Source of the DNA: Thermococcus sp. AM4
GTDB taxonomy: Archaea; Methanobacteriota_B; Thermococci; Thermococcales; Thermococcaceae
DNA length: 64,000 bases
Direction: 5' to 3'
NCBI RefSeq assembly: GCF_000151205.2
Contig: NC_016051.1
Coordinates: 1,860,001-1,924,000, forward strand
The notes under the pieces were generated by a model, which saw only the letters and a list, made by a program, of their open reading frames with translations, did no database searches and was not told the DNA's origin. Shown in pieces: positions 46,961 to 55,629 of this stretch (its first letter is position 1; each line of letters opens with the position of its first letter). The translations under genes were made by a program, and so were the position numbers.

Positions 46961-47335
46961 TTGGTCGAGAAGGTTAGGATACGTGAGGAACTCCTCGAGT
47001 ACCTCTTAGAACTCGCGAGGAGCTTTTATCCAAACGAGTTCGCGGGATTTCTCCGGGAGAAGGATGGGATCTTCGAGGAGGTTCTCATAGCCCCGGCGGG
47101 TCACTTTGGTAGAACCTCGGCGTTTTTCAACACGTGGATGCTTCCGCTGGACGACGATGTTAAGGGAACGGTCCATTCTCACCCGGACCACGTATGCTGG
47201 CCCTCCCGGCAGGATCTCTGGTTTTTCTCAAAGTTCGGGGGCGTTCACCTGATCATCTGCTATCCATTCACCCCTTCGGACGTTAGGGCGTTTCTTAGCT
47301 CGGGAGAGCCGGTAGAGATCGAGGTGGTCCCCTGA
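46961..47335 (+). CDS. JAMM/MPN+ metalloprotease (desampylase-like)
   Basis: 124 residues with a complete JAMM site: Glu in NEFAGFL (residue about 26) and HSHPDHVCWPSRQD (His-x-His-x10-Asp with the Ser). Archaeal single-domain members remove SAMP ubiquitin-like proteins from targets. The TTG start at 46961 follows GGAGGG by six bases. It is close behind ridA but separated by two T runs. Confidence 0.85.
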   Translation: MVEKVRIREELLEYLLELARSFYPNEFAGFLREKDGIFEEVLIAPAGHFGRTSAFFNTWMLPLDDDVKGTVHSHPDHVCWPSRQDLWFFSKFGGVHLIICYPFTPSDVRAFLSSGEPVEIEVVP

Positions 47336-47356
47336 TCCCGAAAACTACTTAAACAT

Positions 47357-47372
47357 TTTTGGTTATCCTAAC
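47357..47372 (+). promoter_or_regulatory. Candidate DtxR-type operator before the metal regulator gene
   Basis: TTTTGGTTATCCTAAC resembles the DtxR/SirR-class inverted repeat TTTAGGTTAACCTAAA. It lies 9-14 bases after the TATA-like CTTAAACA (47348-47355) and before the start codon, so it would block polymerase. Consistent with metal-dependent autorepression. Confidence 0.5.
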
Positions 47373-47385
47373 TCAGGTGAGGCCG

Positions 47386-47811
47386 TTGGAGGTTAGCAAG
47401 CGAGAGGAAGAGTACCTCGAGACCATGTACCTCCTCTACAAGAGCAAGGGTATAATCCGGGTTAAAGACATCGCCAAGAGAATGAACGTCAAGCCTCCAA
47501 GCGTCATCGATGCCCTCAAAAAGCTGAGCAGCAAGGGTCTGGTGGAGTACGAGAAGTACGACAGGATTCTCCTCACGGAGGAGGGCAAGAGAATAGCCGA
47601 AAAAACCTACGCCAAGCACAGGTTTCTAACCGAGTTCTTCGTGGAGATACTTGGAATTCCGCCCGAGATAGCCGAGGAAGACGCCTGCCAGTTCGAGCAC
47701 TACGTGCACGAGGAAACCGTCAGGAGGATGAAGGAGTTCGCCCAGTTCATACGCGAACAGTGCCCGTACGCGATAAAGCAGTTCGTTAAGGAGAAGCTGG
47801 GAGAAGGCTGA
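47386..47811 (+). CDS. DtxR/MntR-family metal-dependent transcription regulator
   Basis: 141 residues. A winged helix (IRVKDIAKRMNVKPPSVIDALKKLSSKGLVEYEKY, about 20-54) is followed by the dimer domain with metal-ligand positions CQFEHYVHEETVRRM (Glu, Cys and His pattern of the DtxR/MntR families). No SH3-like third domain. Regulates iron or manganese genes in relatives; targets here unknown. TTG 47386 follows AGGTGAGG, but a leaderless GTG at 47377 fits the TATA spacing equally well. Confidence 0.85.
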   Translation: MEVSKREEEYLETMYLLYKSKGIIRVKDIAKRMNVKPPSVIDALKKLSSKGLVEYEKYDRILLTEEGKRIAEKTYAKHRFLTEFFVEILGIPPEIAEEDACQFEHYVHEETVRRMKEFAQFIREQCPYAIKQFVKEKLGEG

Positions 47812-47860
47812 TTTTTCGTCCGCGATTCTCTTCTTCCGAATTCCGAAATTAAAAAAAGAG

Positions 47861-49189
47861 TCAGAAGACTCCGCCCAGGTAGGCGAAGTAGAGCAGGAAA
47901 ACAACCGCCAGAACGTACATGAGCGGGTGAACTTCTCTCCAGCGGCCGCTGAAGACCTTCAGCAGTGTGTAGCTTATGAAGCCCATTCCAATGCCGTCCG
48001 CTATGGAGTAGGTATACGGGATCGTTATGAGGACGAGGAAGGCCGGAATGGCCTCGGTGTGGTCCGAGAAGTCAACCTCCCTTATGGCGCTGAGCATGTA
48101 GTAGCCCACTATCACCAGAGCTGGAGCCGTTGCAAATGTCGGTATCGCCCCCGCGAGTGGGGCTATAAAGAGGCCTATCGCCAGGAAGAGAAGCCCCGTC
48201 ACCACCGCCGTCATTCCGGTCCTTCCGCCTTCCTCTATACCCGCGGCGCTCTCTATGTAAGTTGTCACCGTCGAGGTTCCGAGAACGGCTCCGAGGGTGG
48301 TTCCTATCGCGTCTGTGAGGAGAACCTTCTCTGCATCGGGCACTTTGCCGTCCTTCGTGAGGAAGCCCGCTTTGGCGCTCAGTCCCGTTACGGTTCCAAG
48401 GGTGTCGAAGAAGTCCACCATGAAGAACGCGAAGACGACTCCAAGGGCTCCCACGTTGATCAGGCCGTGCAGGTCCATCTTCATGAAGGTGTAGCTTATG
48501 TCGGGAGTTGAGAAGAGCTTCGTCGGCCAGCTGGCCGCTCCGGTAATCCAGCCCAATACGCTGGTCGTTAGTATCGAGATAAGCAGGGCCCCCTTAACGC
48601 GGAGGGCTATGAGTATTCCCGCCAGGAAGAGGCCGAAGAAGAACAGCAGTCCGGCCTTGGTTGCAAGGGCAGAGGCGTTAAGGCCAGTGAAGAGCAGAAC
48701 TCCCTTGTTGGTGGCGGCCGTTAGGAGTCCCATGTCGTTGAGGCCTATGAACGTGAGGAACAGGCCGATTCCAGCTCCAACCGCGTACTTCTGGCTGAGG
48801 GGTATCGCGTGTATTATCGCGCTCCTGACCTTCGTTATGCTGAGGATGATGAAGATTATGCCCTCGACGAAGACCGCCGCGAGGGCGACCTTCCAGCCGT
48901 ATTTTGGCGCAACGGTGTAGGCGAAGTAGGCGTTGAGTCCCATGCCCGGGGCCAGGGCGAAGGGCTTTTTGGCGTAGAGGCCCATTATGAGGGTCGTAAT
49001 ACCTGCAGCGAGGGCAGTTACCGCCACGAGGGAGTCAAACGCTTTAGCCCCCATCGCCGCACTGAGGATCTTGGGGTTAACGAAGAGTATGTACGCCATC
49101 GTCATGAACGTTGTGATCCCCGCGAGCACTTCCGTCTTCATGTTCGTTCCGTACCGATCGAACTCAAAATACCTCTCAAGGGCTTTCAT
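47861..49189 (-). CDS. Purine (hypoxanthine/guanine) permease, AzgA type
   Basis: A 442-residue NCS2-superfamily membrane carrier with about 12-14 helices. Family hallmarks are VLAGITTFMTMAYILFVNP (residues 21-39), FALAPGMGLNAYFAYTV (about 82-98) and the DFFDTLGTVTG / AGIEEGGRTGMTAV motifs. Imports purine bases with protons in AzgA members; exact substrate unproven. ATG 49189 follows GGTGGTG; the frame upstream of it is mostly leader. Transcription is probably from GGTTTAAAAAAG (minus strand, near 49229-49240). Confidence 0.88.
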   Translation of the reverse strand: MKALERYFEFDRYGTNMKTEVLAGITTFMTMAYILFVNPKILSAAMGAKAFDSLVAVTALAAGITTLIMGLYAKKPFALAPGMGLNAYFAYTVAPKYGWKVALAAVFVEGIIFIILSITKVRSAIIHAIPLSQKYAVGAGIGLFLTFIGLNDMGLLTAATNKGVLLFTGLNASALATKAGLLFFFGLFLAGILIALRVKGALLISILTTSVLGWITGAASWPTKLFSTPDISYTFMKMDLHGLINVGALGVVFAFFMVDFFDTLGTVTGLSAKAGFLTKDGKVPDAEKVLLTDAIGTTLGAVLGTSTVTTYIESAAGIEEGGRTGMTAVVTGLLFLAIGLFIAPLAGAIPTFATAPALVIVGYYMLSAIREVDFSDHTEAIPAFLVLITIPYTYSIADGIGMGFISYTLLKVFSGRWREVHPLMYVLAVVFLLYFAYLGGVF

Positions 49190-49409
49190 TTCACCACCCC
49201 CCATTGACTGATTACTGCTAAAAAAGTGCTTTTTTAAACCTTTTCTTAACAAATTTTTGTCCAAGAAGCGAGAGGGGTGGACACTCAAAAAGGGGCTCAA
49301 ATTTAACTTCTAGATCACTCCCAAATAAAAGCCTTTCGGAAATTACCGAAAAGCTTATAAATGAATTGAGCGAAAAGTTTAAAAGGAGATGGCCTTTTGG
49401 GGTGGGGCT

Positions 49410-49709
49410 ATGAAGCGACTCGGGAGGGTTTCTCACTACGCGAAGCAGGGGTTTCTGATAATCAGGACGAACTGGGTGCCCAGTTTGAACGATCGTGTCG
49501 TTGACAAGGATCTCACCTTTGTTGGTGTTATCAAGGATGTTTTTGGTCCCGTGAAGGCACCTTTCGTTGCAGTGAAACCCAGGGTAAAGAAGCCCGAAAG
49601 CTACGTGGGCTCTGTTCTGTACGTTGATAATAGAACCAGGAAAAAGGGGAAGGAGACCCGGCCCAAGAAGAGGCGTCCCAGACGCCCCACCCCCAAGAGA
49701 AGGGGGTGA
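49410..49709 (+). CDS. gar1: Gar1, H/ACA RNP protein
   Basis: 99 residues of the H/ACA pseudouridylation RNP. A six-stranded barrel (LGRVSHYAKQGFLIIRTNW ... FVGVIKDVFGPVKAPFVAVKPRV) is followed by a very basic tail (KKGKETRPKKRRPRRP). The start at ATG 49410 follows GGGGTGGGG. Two BRE/TATA boxes lie upstream (CCGAAAAGCTTATAAATG near 49346-49363; AAAAGTTTAAAAGG near 49373-49386). Six bases separate it from tfb. Confidence 0.92.
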   Translation: MKRLGRVSHYAKQGFLIIRTNWVPSLNDRVVDKDLTFVGVIKDVFGPVKAPFVAVKPRVKKPESYVGSVLYVDNRTRKKGKETRPKKRRPRRPTPKRRG

Positions 49710-49715
49710 GAACCT

Positions 49716-50627
49716 TTGGCCGATAAGAGGGTGTGTCCGGTTTGTGGTTCAACGGAGTTTTTCTTCGACAGGACGAGGGGAGAGCTCGTCTGCAGGGTTT
49801 GCGGCTACGTGCTTGAGGAGAACGTAATCGATGAGGGGCCGGAGTGGAGGGCCTTCGATCCGGATCAGAGGGCCAGGCGCGCGAGAACAGGTGCGCCGAT
49901 GACGCTGATGATACACGACAAGGGCCTCTCGACCGACATAGACTGGCGCGACAAGGACATACACGGCAATCAGATAACCGGCATGTACCGGAGCAAGCTC
50001 AGAAGGCTCCGCATGTGGCAGAGGAGGATGAGGATAAACGACGCCGCGGAAAGAAACCTCGCCTTTGCCCTGAGCGAACTCGACAGAATGGCGGCGCAGA
50101 TGAGGCTCCCTAGACGCGTGAAGGAAGCCGCAGCCGCACTCTACCGCAAGGCCGTCATGAAGAAGCTAATCCGCGGGCGGTCGATCGAGGGCATGGTTTC
50201 CGCCGCCCTCTACGCGGCATGCAGAATGGAGGGCATTCCAAGGACCCTTGACGAGATAGCGAGGGTTTCAAAGGTCACGAAGAAGGAAATCGGGAGGAGC
50301 TACCGCTTTATGGCCCGGGGGCTGGGCCTCAACCTCCGCCCAACGAGCCCGATCGATTACGTCGATCGATTCGGCGACGCCCTTGGCGTGAGCTCCAAGA
50401 CCAAGCAGCGCGCCAAGGAGATCCTCCAGGAGGCCATAAAGAGGGGCATCACAAGCGGTAAGGGTCCGACGGGGCTCGCGGCTGCGGCCCTGTACGTTGC
50501 CTCGCTCCTCGAGGGGGAAAAGAAGACCCAGCGCGAAGTGGCTGAGGTCGCCCACGTCACAGAGGTCACGGTCAGGAACCGCTATAAGGAGCTCGTCGAG
50601 AAGCTCAACATCAAGGTTCCGATGTGA
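49716..50627 (+). CDS. tfb: Transcription initiation factor TFB
   Basis: The archaeal TFIIB (303 residues). An N-terminal zinc ribbon ([10 protein letters not shown]...LVCRVCG, residues 7-29), the B-finger/reader region ([20 protein letters not shown]) and two cyclin folds, ending [20 protein letters not shown]. It recruits RNA polymerase with TBP. TTG 49716 is used because GGTGAG precedes it and the zinc ribbon begins four codons later. It shares a transcript with gar1. Confidence 0.95.
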   Translation: MADKRVCPVCGSTEFFFDRTRGELVCRVCGYVLEENVIDEGPEWRAFDPDQRARRARTGAPMTLMIHDKGLSTDIDWRDKDIHGNQITGMYRSKLRRLRMWQRRMRINDAAERNLAFALSELDRMAAQMRLPRRVKEAAAALYRKAVMKKLIRGRSIEGMVSAALYAACRMEGIPRTLDEIARVSKVTKKEIGRSYRFMARGLGLNLRPTSPIDYVDRFGDALGVSSKTKQRAKEILQEAIKRGITSGKGPTGLAAAALYVASLLEGEKKTQREVAEVAHVTEVTVRNRYKELVEKLNIKVPM

Positions 50628-50638
50628 GGTGTTTCTTT

Positions 50639-51130
50639 TTGAGGATCGCGGTTCTCAGCGATACCCACGTTGGGGACAAGGCGAGGGCCCTTCCCCCCGT
50701 TCTTATTGAGAAAATGCGAAACGTCGCTCCGGAGCTCATCCTTCACGCTGGAGATATAACGGATCCGTCCGTTCTGGAGACGCTCGAGGAAATTGCCCCC
50801 GTCATTGCAGTCAGGGGAAACGTCGATTACCTGCACCTTCCCGAGGAGGAGACGGTCGAGGCAGATCGGCTCAGGATAGGCATGATTCACGGCCATCAGC
50901 TCTTGAGCCTTAACGCGCAGTTTTTGAGCCTTAAGGCCCTCGACATGGAAGTTGATATTCTCGTCTTCGGCCATACGCACCGCTTCTACTTCGACTCCTT
51001 CAGCCTTTACGGAAGAAAAGTTTACCTGCTCAATCCGGGCTCCCCGACGTTTCCAAGGTGGGACGATGCAGGCTTTGCCGTTCTAAGAACGGGTGAAGAG
51101 CCCTCGGTGAAAAGGGTAAAACTCTGGTAA
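50639..51130 (+). CDS. MJ0936-type metallophosphodiesterase
   Basis: 163 residues of the YfcE/MJ0936 family. Two-metal motifs: LSDTHVG (residues 6-12), HAGDITD (about 39-45), RGNVD (about 61-65), IHGHQL and FGHTHRFY. The family hydrolyses bis-pNPP and phosphodiesters; physiological substrate unknown. TTG 50639 follows GAGGTG at good spacing. It is separated by 11 bases from tfb. Confidence 0.85.
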   Translation: MRIAVLSDTHVGDKARALPPVLIEKMRNVAPELILHAGDITDPSVLETLEEIAPVIAVRGNVDYLHLPEEETVEADRLRIGMIHGHQLLSLNAQFLSLKALDMEVDILVFGHTHRFYFDSFSLYGRKVYLLNPGSPTFPRWDDAGFAVLRTGEEPSVKRVKLW

Positions 51131-51147
51131 AAGAGAGGGAAAGGGCA

Positions 51148-51351
51148 TCAGCTCCTGATGGCGAGCTTGATGTCCTCGGCCTTGACGGTCTTCCTGCCGG
51201 CGTGGTGGGCAAGCTCAACGGCCTTCTTGGCGATCTCGATGGCCTTCTCCTCGAGGTGCTCGGTGAGGACCTTGGCGGCCTCCTCGCTGACGCGGGCGGC
51301 ACCGGCCTTCCTTATAAGCCTGTCAACCGGGGCAATTGGCAACTCAGCCAT
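51148..51351 (-). CDS. Archaeal histone
   Basis: A tailless histone-fold protein of 67 residues ([29 protein letters not shown]...[17 protein letters not shown]). It wraps DNA and shapes transcription in Thermococcales. Start ATG 51351 follows GGAGGTGTATGAA. A strong promoter precedes it (CCGAAAACTTTATATAGG, minus strand, 51412-51429), as expected for an abundant protein. Confidence 0.95.
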   Translation of the reverse strand: MAELPIAPVDRLIRKAGAARVSEEAAKVLTEHLEEKAIEIAKKAVELAHHAGRKTVKAEDIKLAIRS

Positions 51352-51410
51352 TTCATACACCTCCATCCAGTTGTTTAGGAGTCTTTTGCACTTTATTTTA
51401 GGTCTAACGC

Positions 51411-51429
51411 CCTATATAAAGTTTTCGGG
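51411..51429 (-). promoter_or_regulatory. BRE/TATA promoter of the histone gene
   Basis: CCGAAAACTTTATATAGG on the minus strand: BRE (CCGAAAA) and TATA (TTTATATA) in perfect archaeal arrangement. Transcription would start near 51390, giving a leader of about 40 bases. Confidence 0.7.
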
Positions 51430-51543
51430 ATCGGACGCGTAAGAACCCTTGAATCACCGGATAGATCGCTACATGTCATCGAGGTTGATATAGAGAAAAC
51501 CCCGTGCTTGAATTGTGGGAATGGGAAAACATCAACTTTCGGT

Positions 51544-51726
51544 TCAACCGCCGCTCACGTTACTCCACTCTTTCCTCAGGTACTCTGAGAGGGTCTTTGA
51601 AGACTCGTTGATTGTTTTACCAGCCTGCTCTGCCGCCTGTCTGACGTACCTGATAACTATTGCGACCATCATGAGCGCCACCGCGATCATCATGAGGTAC
51701 TCAATGGCGGCCTGGGCCCTCCTCAT
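51544..51726 (-). CDS. Class III signal peptide, pilin-like small protein
   Basis: 60 residues. The N-terminus MRRAQAAIEYLMMIAVALMMVAIVIRY is a class III (type IV pilin/archaellin) signal: cut after RRA and before QAAIEYL with the conserved Glu at +5. The tail EQAGKTINESSKTLSEYLRKEWSNVSGG is short and helical. It may be a minor pilin or a membrane fragment of a pilus system; no pilus genes are next to it. Its own promoter is near 51750-51765 on the minus strand. Confidence 0.75.
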   Translation of the reverse strand: MRRAQAAIEYLMMIAVALMMVAIVIRYVRQAAEQAGKTINESSKTLSEYLRKEWSNVSGG

Positions 51727-51835
51727 GTTCTCACCCGTAAGCGGTTTGTCAAAAACCTACTATAAACCTTTGGTAACAGTCATGCCCTCCACAACTGTTT
51801 TTAACGTTGGACATCAACCTTTATCGGGGTAGACC

Positions 51836-52435
51836 ATGAGGTTCGTTCTCGACACGAGCATTTTCGTCAATCCCGACATCAGGTCGGCCTTTGGCAGAAA
51901 CCCGACCGAGGCAGTTAAGTCCTTTCTCGAGTACGCCAAGGCCCTCTTCGGTAAGGTGGAGTTCTACATGCCGCCCGGGATATACAGGGAGGTCATGAAC
52001 TTCGTGGATGAGGAGGATGTATCGCCCGAACTCGAGCTGTACATAATAAAGAAGCCCCCAAACGTTCACGACATAAAGATCCCGGCCTTCGTGGTGTACG
52101 AGCTTATAGACGACATCAGGAGGAGGATAGACAAGGGGCTCAGGGTTGCTGAGAAGGCCGTGAGAGAGAGCGTGATCGAGACGGATAACGTTGATAAGAT
52201 CATCCAGAAGCTTAGAAGGAACTACCGCAAGGCCCTCCGGGAGGGGATAGTTGACAGCAAGGAGGACTTTGAGCTTATCCTCCTGGCCAAGGAACTCGAC
52301 GCGATCATAGTTTCTGCAGACGTTGGGATATTGACCTGGGCTCAGAAAATGGGCATCAAATGGATAGACGCGGCCAAGTTCAAGGACGTCCTTGAGGAGC
52401 TCGTCGAGAAAGTCCGGGAAGAGAAAAATTTATAA
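51836..52435 (+). CDS. HARP-type RNA-free RNase P (RNA ligase partner, PIN domain)
   Basis: 199 residues of the UPF0278 / RNA ligase partner family. PIN acids are at FVLDTSIFVNPD, PPGIYREVMNFVD, DSKEDFELILLAKELDAII and SADVGIL. Family members (HARPs) remove 5' leaders of tRNA precursors. ATG 51836 follows GGGGTAGACC. Two tRNA genes begin 27 bases after its stop, and the tRNA-Thr TATA box overlaps the end of the gene. Confidence 0.8.
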   Translation: MRFVLDTSIFVNPDIRSAFGRNPTEAVKSFLEYAKALFGKVEFYMPPGIYREVMNFVDEEDVSPELELYIIKKPPNVHDIKIPAFVVYELIDDIRRRIDKGLRVAEKAVRESVIETDNVDKIIQKLRRNYRKALREGIVDSKEDFELILLAKELDAIIVSADVGILTWAQKMGIKWIDAAKFKDVLEELVEKVREEKNL

Positions 52436-52461
52436 ATGCTCGGCTTCATCGTATCATCGAC

Positions 52462-52538
52462 GCCCCGGTGGCTCAGCCTGGTGGAGCGGCCGCTTGGTAA
52501 GCGGCAGGTCGCGGGTTCAAACCCCGCCCGGGGCTCCA
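52462..52538 (+). tRNA. tRNA-Thr (GGT), CCA encoded
   Basis: A full cloverleaf: acceptor GCCCCGG / CCGGGGC, anticodon stem GCCGC / GCGGC with loop TTGGTAA (anticodon GGT), T loop TTCAAAC, discriminator T and encoded CCA (52536-52538). No intron. TATA (AAATTTATAAATG) lies about 25 bases upstream. Confidence 0.95.
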
Positions 52539-52547
52539 GTTTCTCGG

Positions 52548-52625
<78 letters not shown>

Positions 52626-52643
52626 TTCCCAACCGTTGCCTTC

Positions 52644-52708
52644 TTGGACGATATATCCAAAACCTTAATATATGCCTTCGCCCTTTTCTTGCTGGACAAT
52701 TAATCCAG
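52644..52708 (+). promoter_or_regulatory. Promoter bracketed by two TGGA-N7-TCCA dyads
   Basis: Dyads TTGGA-CGATATA-TCCAA (52644-52660) and CTGGA-CAATTAA-TCCAG (52692-52708) flank the TATA box CCTTAATATATG (52663-52674). Centres are 48 bases apart; the first overlaps the BRE side and the second the expected transcription start. They are probable operators for the binding-protein gene that follows. The regulator is not identified. Confidence 0.6.
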
Positions 52709-52717
52709 GTGGTGAAG

Positions 52718-54607
52718 ATGAAAAAGGCGACGGTTTTGTTTCTCCTCCTGATCATGGTGGGCTCGGTTGTAGCCCTAGGCTGCATAAGCGGTTCAGGAAC
52801 CTCAAGCCCCAGCCCTTCCAGCACCTCGAGCGTTGAGCAGAGCCCTACCACCACGACCTCTGCCTCCACCTCTGAATCAACAACTACTCCTTCCACGACC
52901 CCAACTACAACTACCCCCAAGCAAACCCAGACCGAAAAGCCATACTACCCATTAACTATAACGGATTTCGCAAACAGGACCGTTACGATCGAGAAGGAAC
53001 CAAAGAGGGTTGTCACCCTTGCCCCTTCCATAACCGAGGATCTCTACTACCTCGGCCTCTTTGACCGGATCGTGGGGGTTACTAGGTTTGACGACTTCCC
53101 CCCGGAGGTCGCCAACGTAACACGGATCGGCGGTTATGGTAAGTACGCCAACCTTGAGCTCATAGCCAACCTCAGTCCGGATCTGATACTCGCGGACAGT
53201 TACTCCCTATCGATCCTCGATCAGCTCGAGAAGATTGCCCCCGTCGTTATTGTGGACCCCCACAGTGTAGGCGATATTCCCAAGGCTCTCAAGCTCCTTG
53301 GAAAGATCTTCAATGTCGAGCCCAAGGCCGATGAAGTCTCCGCACGGTTCGTTGTCCAGCTTAAGGAGCTCGGCTCCGCGGTATCTGGCTTCAAGAAGGT
53401 TAAGGTGTTCTACGTTGTCTGGGGCGATCCACTGACCACTGCCGGCGGCGATACCTTCATCAGCGACATCATAAACATCGCCGGCGGAAGGAACATCTTC
53501 AACGACACAAGCGGATGGCCGACCGTTAGCATGGAGCAGGTTATAGCCAGGGATCCGGAGGTTATCATCCTCACCCCCCACTGCGGCATGAAGCTGGACG
53601 ATGCCTTCCAGAAGTTCGCCGGAACGTCTGCCGCGAGGAGCGGAAGGATCTACATGATAGAGAACGAGAACGATATTCTCCACCCGAGTCCGAGGCTGAT
53701 CAGGGGCCTTGAGACGCTGGCGAAGCTCCTCCATCCGGAGGCGTTCCAGGAGAAGTACCCGATGACGATAACGGACTTCATGAACAGGACTGTTACCATA
53801 CCGAAGGAGCCCCAGAGGATAGTTTCCCTCGCACCGAGCATAACCGAGACGCTGTTCTACATCGGGGCCGGCGATAAGCTCGTGGGCGTTACAAAGTGGG
53901 CCGACTGGCCCCCGGCTGTGAAGAACATATCAAAGATTGGAGGTTACGGTAAGTACGCCAACCTTGAGCTCATAGCCAACCTCAGCCCGGATCTCATAAT
54001 AGCCGACGACTACGCCGTTCCGATCCTTGACCAGCTCGAAAAGATAGCCCCCGTCGTCATAGTCGCTCCAAAGGACATCAACGGGATTTACAGGCAGATC
54101 GAGCTCCTCGGAAAGATCACAGACAGAGAGGAGCAGGCAAAGCTTGTGATCGGCGAGATGAAGGGAGAGATAGCCTACGTTGAATCCAGGGTCAGAGACC
54201 TTCCGCGCCCCAAGGTCTTCTTCATACTTAGCTATTCCCAGGGCTACTGGACTGCAGGCAGGGGAACCTTCATGGACAGCGTGATAAACATCGCCGGCGG
54301 AAGGAACATCTTCAACGACACGGGCGGATGGGTTAAGGTCAGCGAGGAGCAGGTTATAGCCAGGGATCCGGACGTTATAGTGATCCTCCCGACGGCGGGA
54401 ATAAACGCCACCGAACTCTGCAACGGTCCGCTCTCGGCAACGACCGCCGTCAAGGAGGGGAGGGCCTACACGGCAACCGATTCCAACATCTACCAGAGGC
54501 CCAGTCCAAGGATAGTGATCGCCATAGAGGAGATGGCCGAATTCCTGCATCCGAAGGCCTTTGGAATAACCTTCAACTCGACAGTCTGTGCGGTCTCTAC
54601 CTCCTGA
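52718..54607 (+). CDS. ABC-transporter substrate-binding lipoprotein with two tandem BtuF/FecB-type domains
   Basis: 629 residues. A lipoprotein signal (FLLLIMVGSVVALGC) is followed by a Ser/Thr/Pro linker (about residues 25-65) and two complete helical-backbone binding domains of about 270 residues each. Both begin with ITDFANRTVTIEKEPKRVV or ITDFMNRTVTIPKEPQRIV and share NLELIANLSPDL, INIAGGRNIFND and EQVIARDP. Family members bind cobalamin, heme or iron chelates outside the cell. Start ATG 52718 follows GGTGGTGAAG. No permease or ATPase gene is adjacent. Confidence 0.88.
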   Translation: MKKATVLFLLLIMVGSVVALGCISGSGTSSPSPSSTSSVEQSPTTTTSASTSESTTTPSTTPTTTTPKQTQTEKPYYPLTITDFANRTVTIEKEPKRVVTLAPSITEDLYYLGLFDRIVGVTRFDDFPPEVANVTRIGGYGKYANLELIANLSPDLILADSYSLSILDQLEKIAPVVIVDPHSVGDIPKALKLLGKIFNVEPKADEVSARFVVQLKELGSAVSGFKKVKVFYVVWGDPLTTAGGDTFISDIINIAGGRNIFNDTSGWPTVSMEQVIARDPEVIILTPHCGMKLDDAFQKFAGTSAARSGRIYMIENENDILHPSPRLIRGLETLAKLLHPEAFQEKYPMTITDFMNRTVTIPKEPQRIVSLAPSITETLFYIGAGDKLVGVTKWADWPPAVKNISKIGGYGKYANLELIANLSPDLIIADDYAVPILDQLEKIAPVVIVAPKDINGIYRQIELLGKITDREEQAKLVIGEMKGEIAYVESRVRDLPRPKVFFILSYSQGYWTAGRGTFMDSVINIAGGRNIFNDTGGWVKVSEEQVIARDPDVIVILPTAGINATELCNGPLSATTAVKEGRAYTATDSNIYQRPSPRIVIAIEEMAEFLHPKAFGITFNSTVCAVSTS

Positions 54608-54666
54608 CCTCTTCTTTTTTCCGCAATATATTTAACCCCCCAACTCTATAGCTTCCGGGATGCAGT

Positions 54667-55581
54667 ATGGAGTTCAGGAAGATACAGTTTACGGGCAGAA
54701 GTTCATACATAGTGTCCCTCCCCAAGAAGTGGGTTGTGGAGAACAACCTCAGGCAGGGCGATACAGTTCCCATGGTGATAAACCCCGATGGCAGTATCAC
54801 TATATTCCCCCGGGAACCCAAGGACGTCGGCGAGAAAAAGAGGCTCGAGATATCCAAGGACTACTCGCCCGACATGGCGGTAAGGCTCGTTATATCCGCC
54901 TACATTCAGGGGTACGACACTTTCGAGATAGTCTTCCCGGAGGAGATGCCCTTCTACAAGGTGAAGATCAGGAAGATACTCCAGGGATTGCCCGGGGTTG
55001 AGATAATCCTCGACGAGCCGACGAGGATAATAGCGAAGAGCCTCCTTGATGAGAGGGAGGTGAACCTCTCGGAGATACTGATGAGGATCCGCTCGATCGT
55101 GATCTCGATGCTCGGCGACCTGGAACTCCTCGCGGTTAAGCCCGGGGAAAGGGAAATCCTCAGGGACCTCCACGACCTCGAAAACGAGCTTGACAGGTTT
55201 TACTTCCTGACAATACGGACGGTTAACAGGCTTCTCTCACAGCGCACGGTGGTGGAGGAGAGCGGGATCATCAGGAGGCACTTCGACCTGATCGGCATAC
55301 TCTTCATAGTCCGCAACATCGAACGAATAGGGGACCACATAATCCGCATCTCAGAGGCTCCAGAGCCCCTGGACTTCGCCACCCTAAAGGCCCTCTTTAC
55401 TGAGGTCCTTGACAGGATCTCGGACAGGGATCTCGGTAAGATAGACAAGCTCATGCTCCGCCTCAAGGACGAGATAAAGGCCATCGACTCCAAGGAATCG
55501 ACCGCCAAGGAGAGCTACCGCAGAATCCTTGAGTACCTCGAGAACATCGGGGAGACGATAATAAACATGGCCCTCAGCTGA
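54667..55581 (+). CDS. Phosphate-uptake-regulator-like protein: AbrB domain fused to PhoU domain
   Basis: 304 residues. Residues 1-45 form an AbrB-type hairpin (YIVSLPKKWVVENNLRQGDTVPM); the rest is helical, with a PhoU-like three-helix bundle (IRRHFDLIGILFIVRNIERIGDHI). Archaeal members of this fusion are thought to regulate phosphate transport. No phosphate transporter is adjacent. The ATG at 54667 follows a TATA-like ATATATTTAA near 54626-54635. Confidence 0.82.
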   Translation: MEFRKIQFTGRSSYIVSLPKKWVVENNLRQGDTVPMVINPDGSITIFPREPKDVGEKKRLEISKDYSPDMAVRLVISAYIQGYDTFEIVFPEEMPFYKVKIRKILQGLPGVEIILDEPTRIIAKSLLDEREVNLSEILMRIRSIVISMLGDLELLAVKPGEREILRDLHDLENELDRFYFLTIRTVNRLLSQRTVVEESGIIRRHFDLIGILFIVRNIERIGDHIIRISEAPEPLDFATLKALFTEVLDRISDRDLGKIDKLMLRLKDEIKAIDSKESTAKESYRRILEYLENIGETIINMALS

Positions 55582-55629
55582 CCCCTATAACGTTATAAGC
55601 CCACCCATCACCTAACAGTGGGGATTGGA

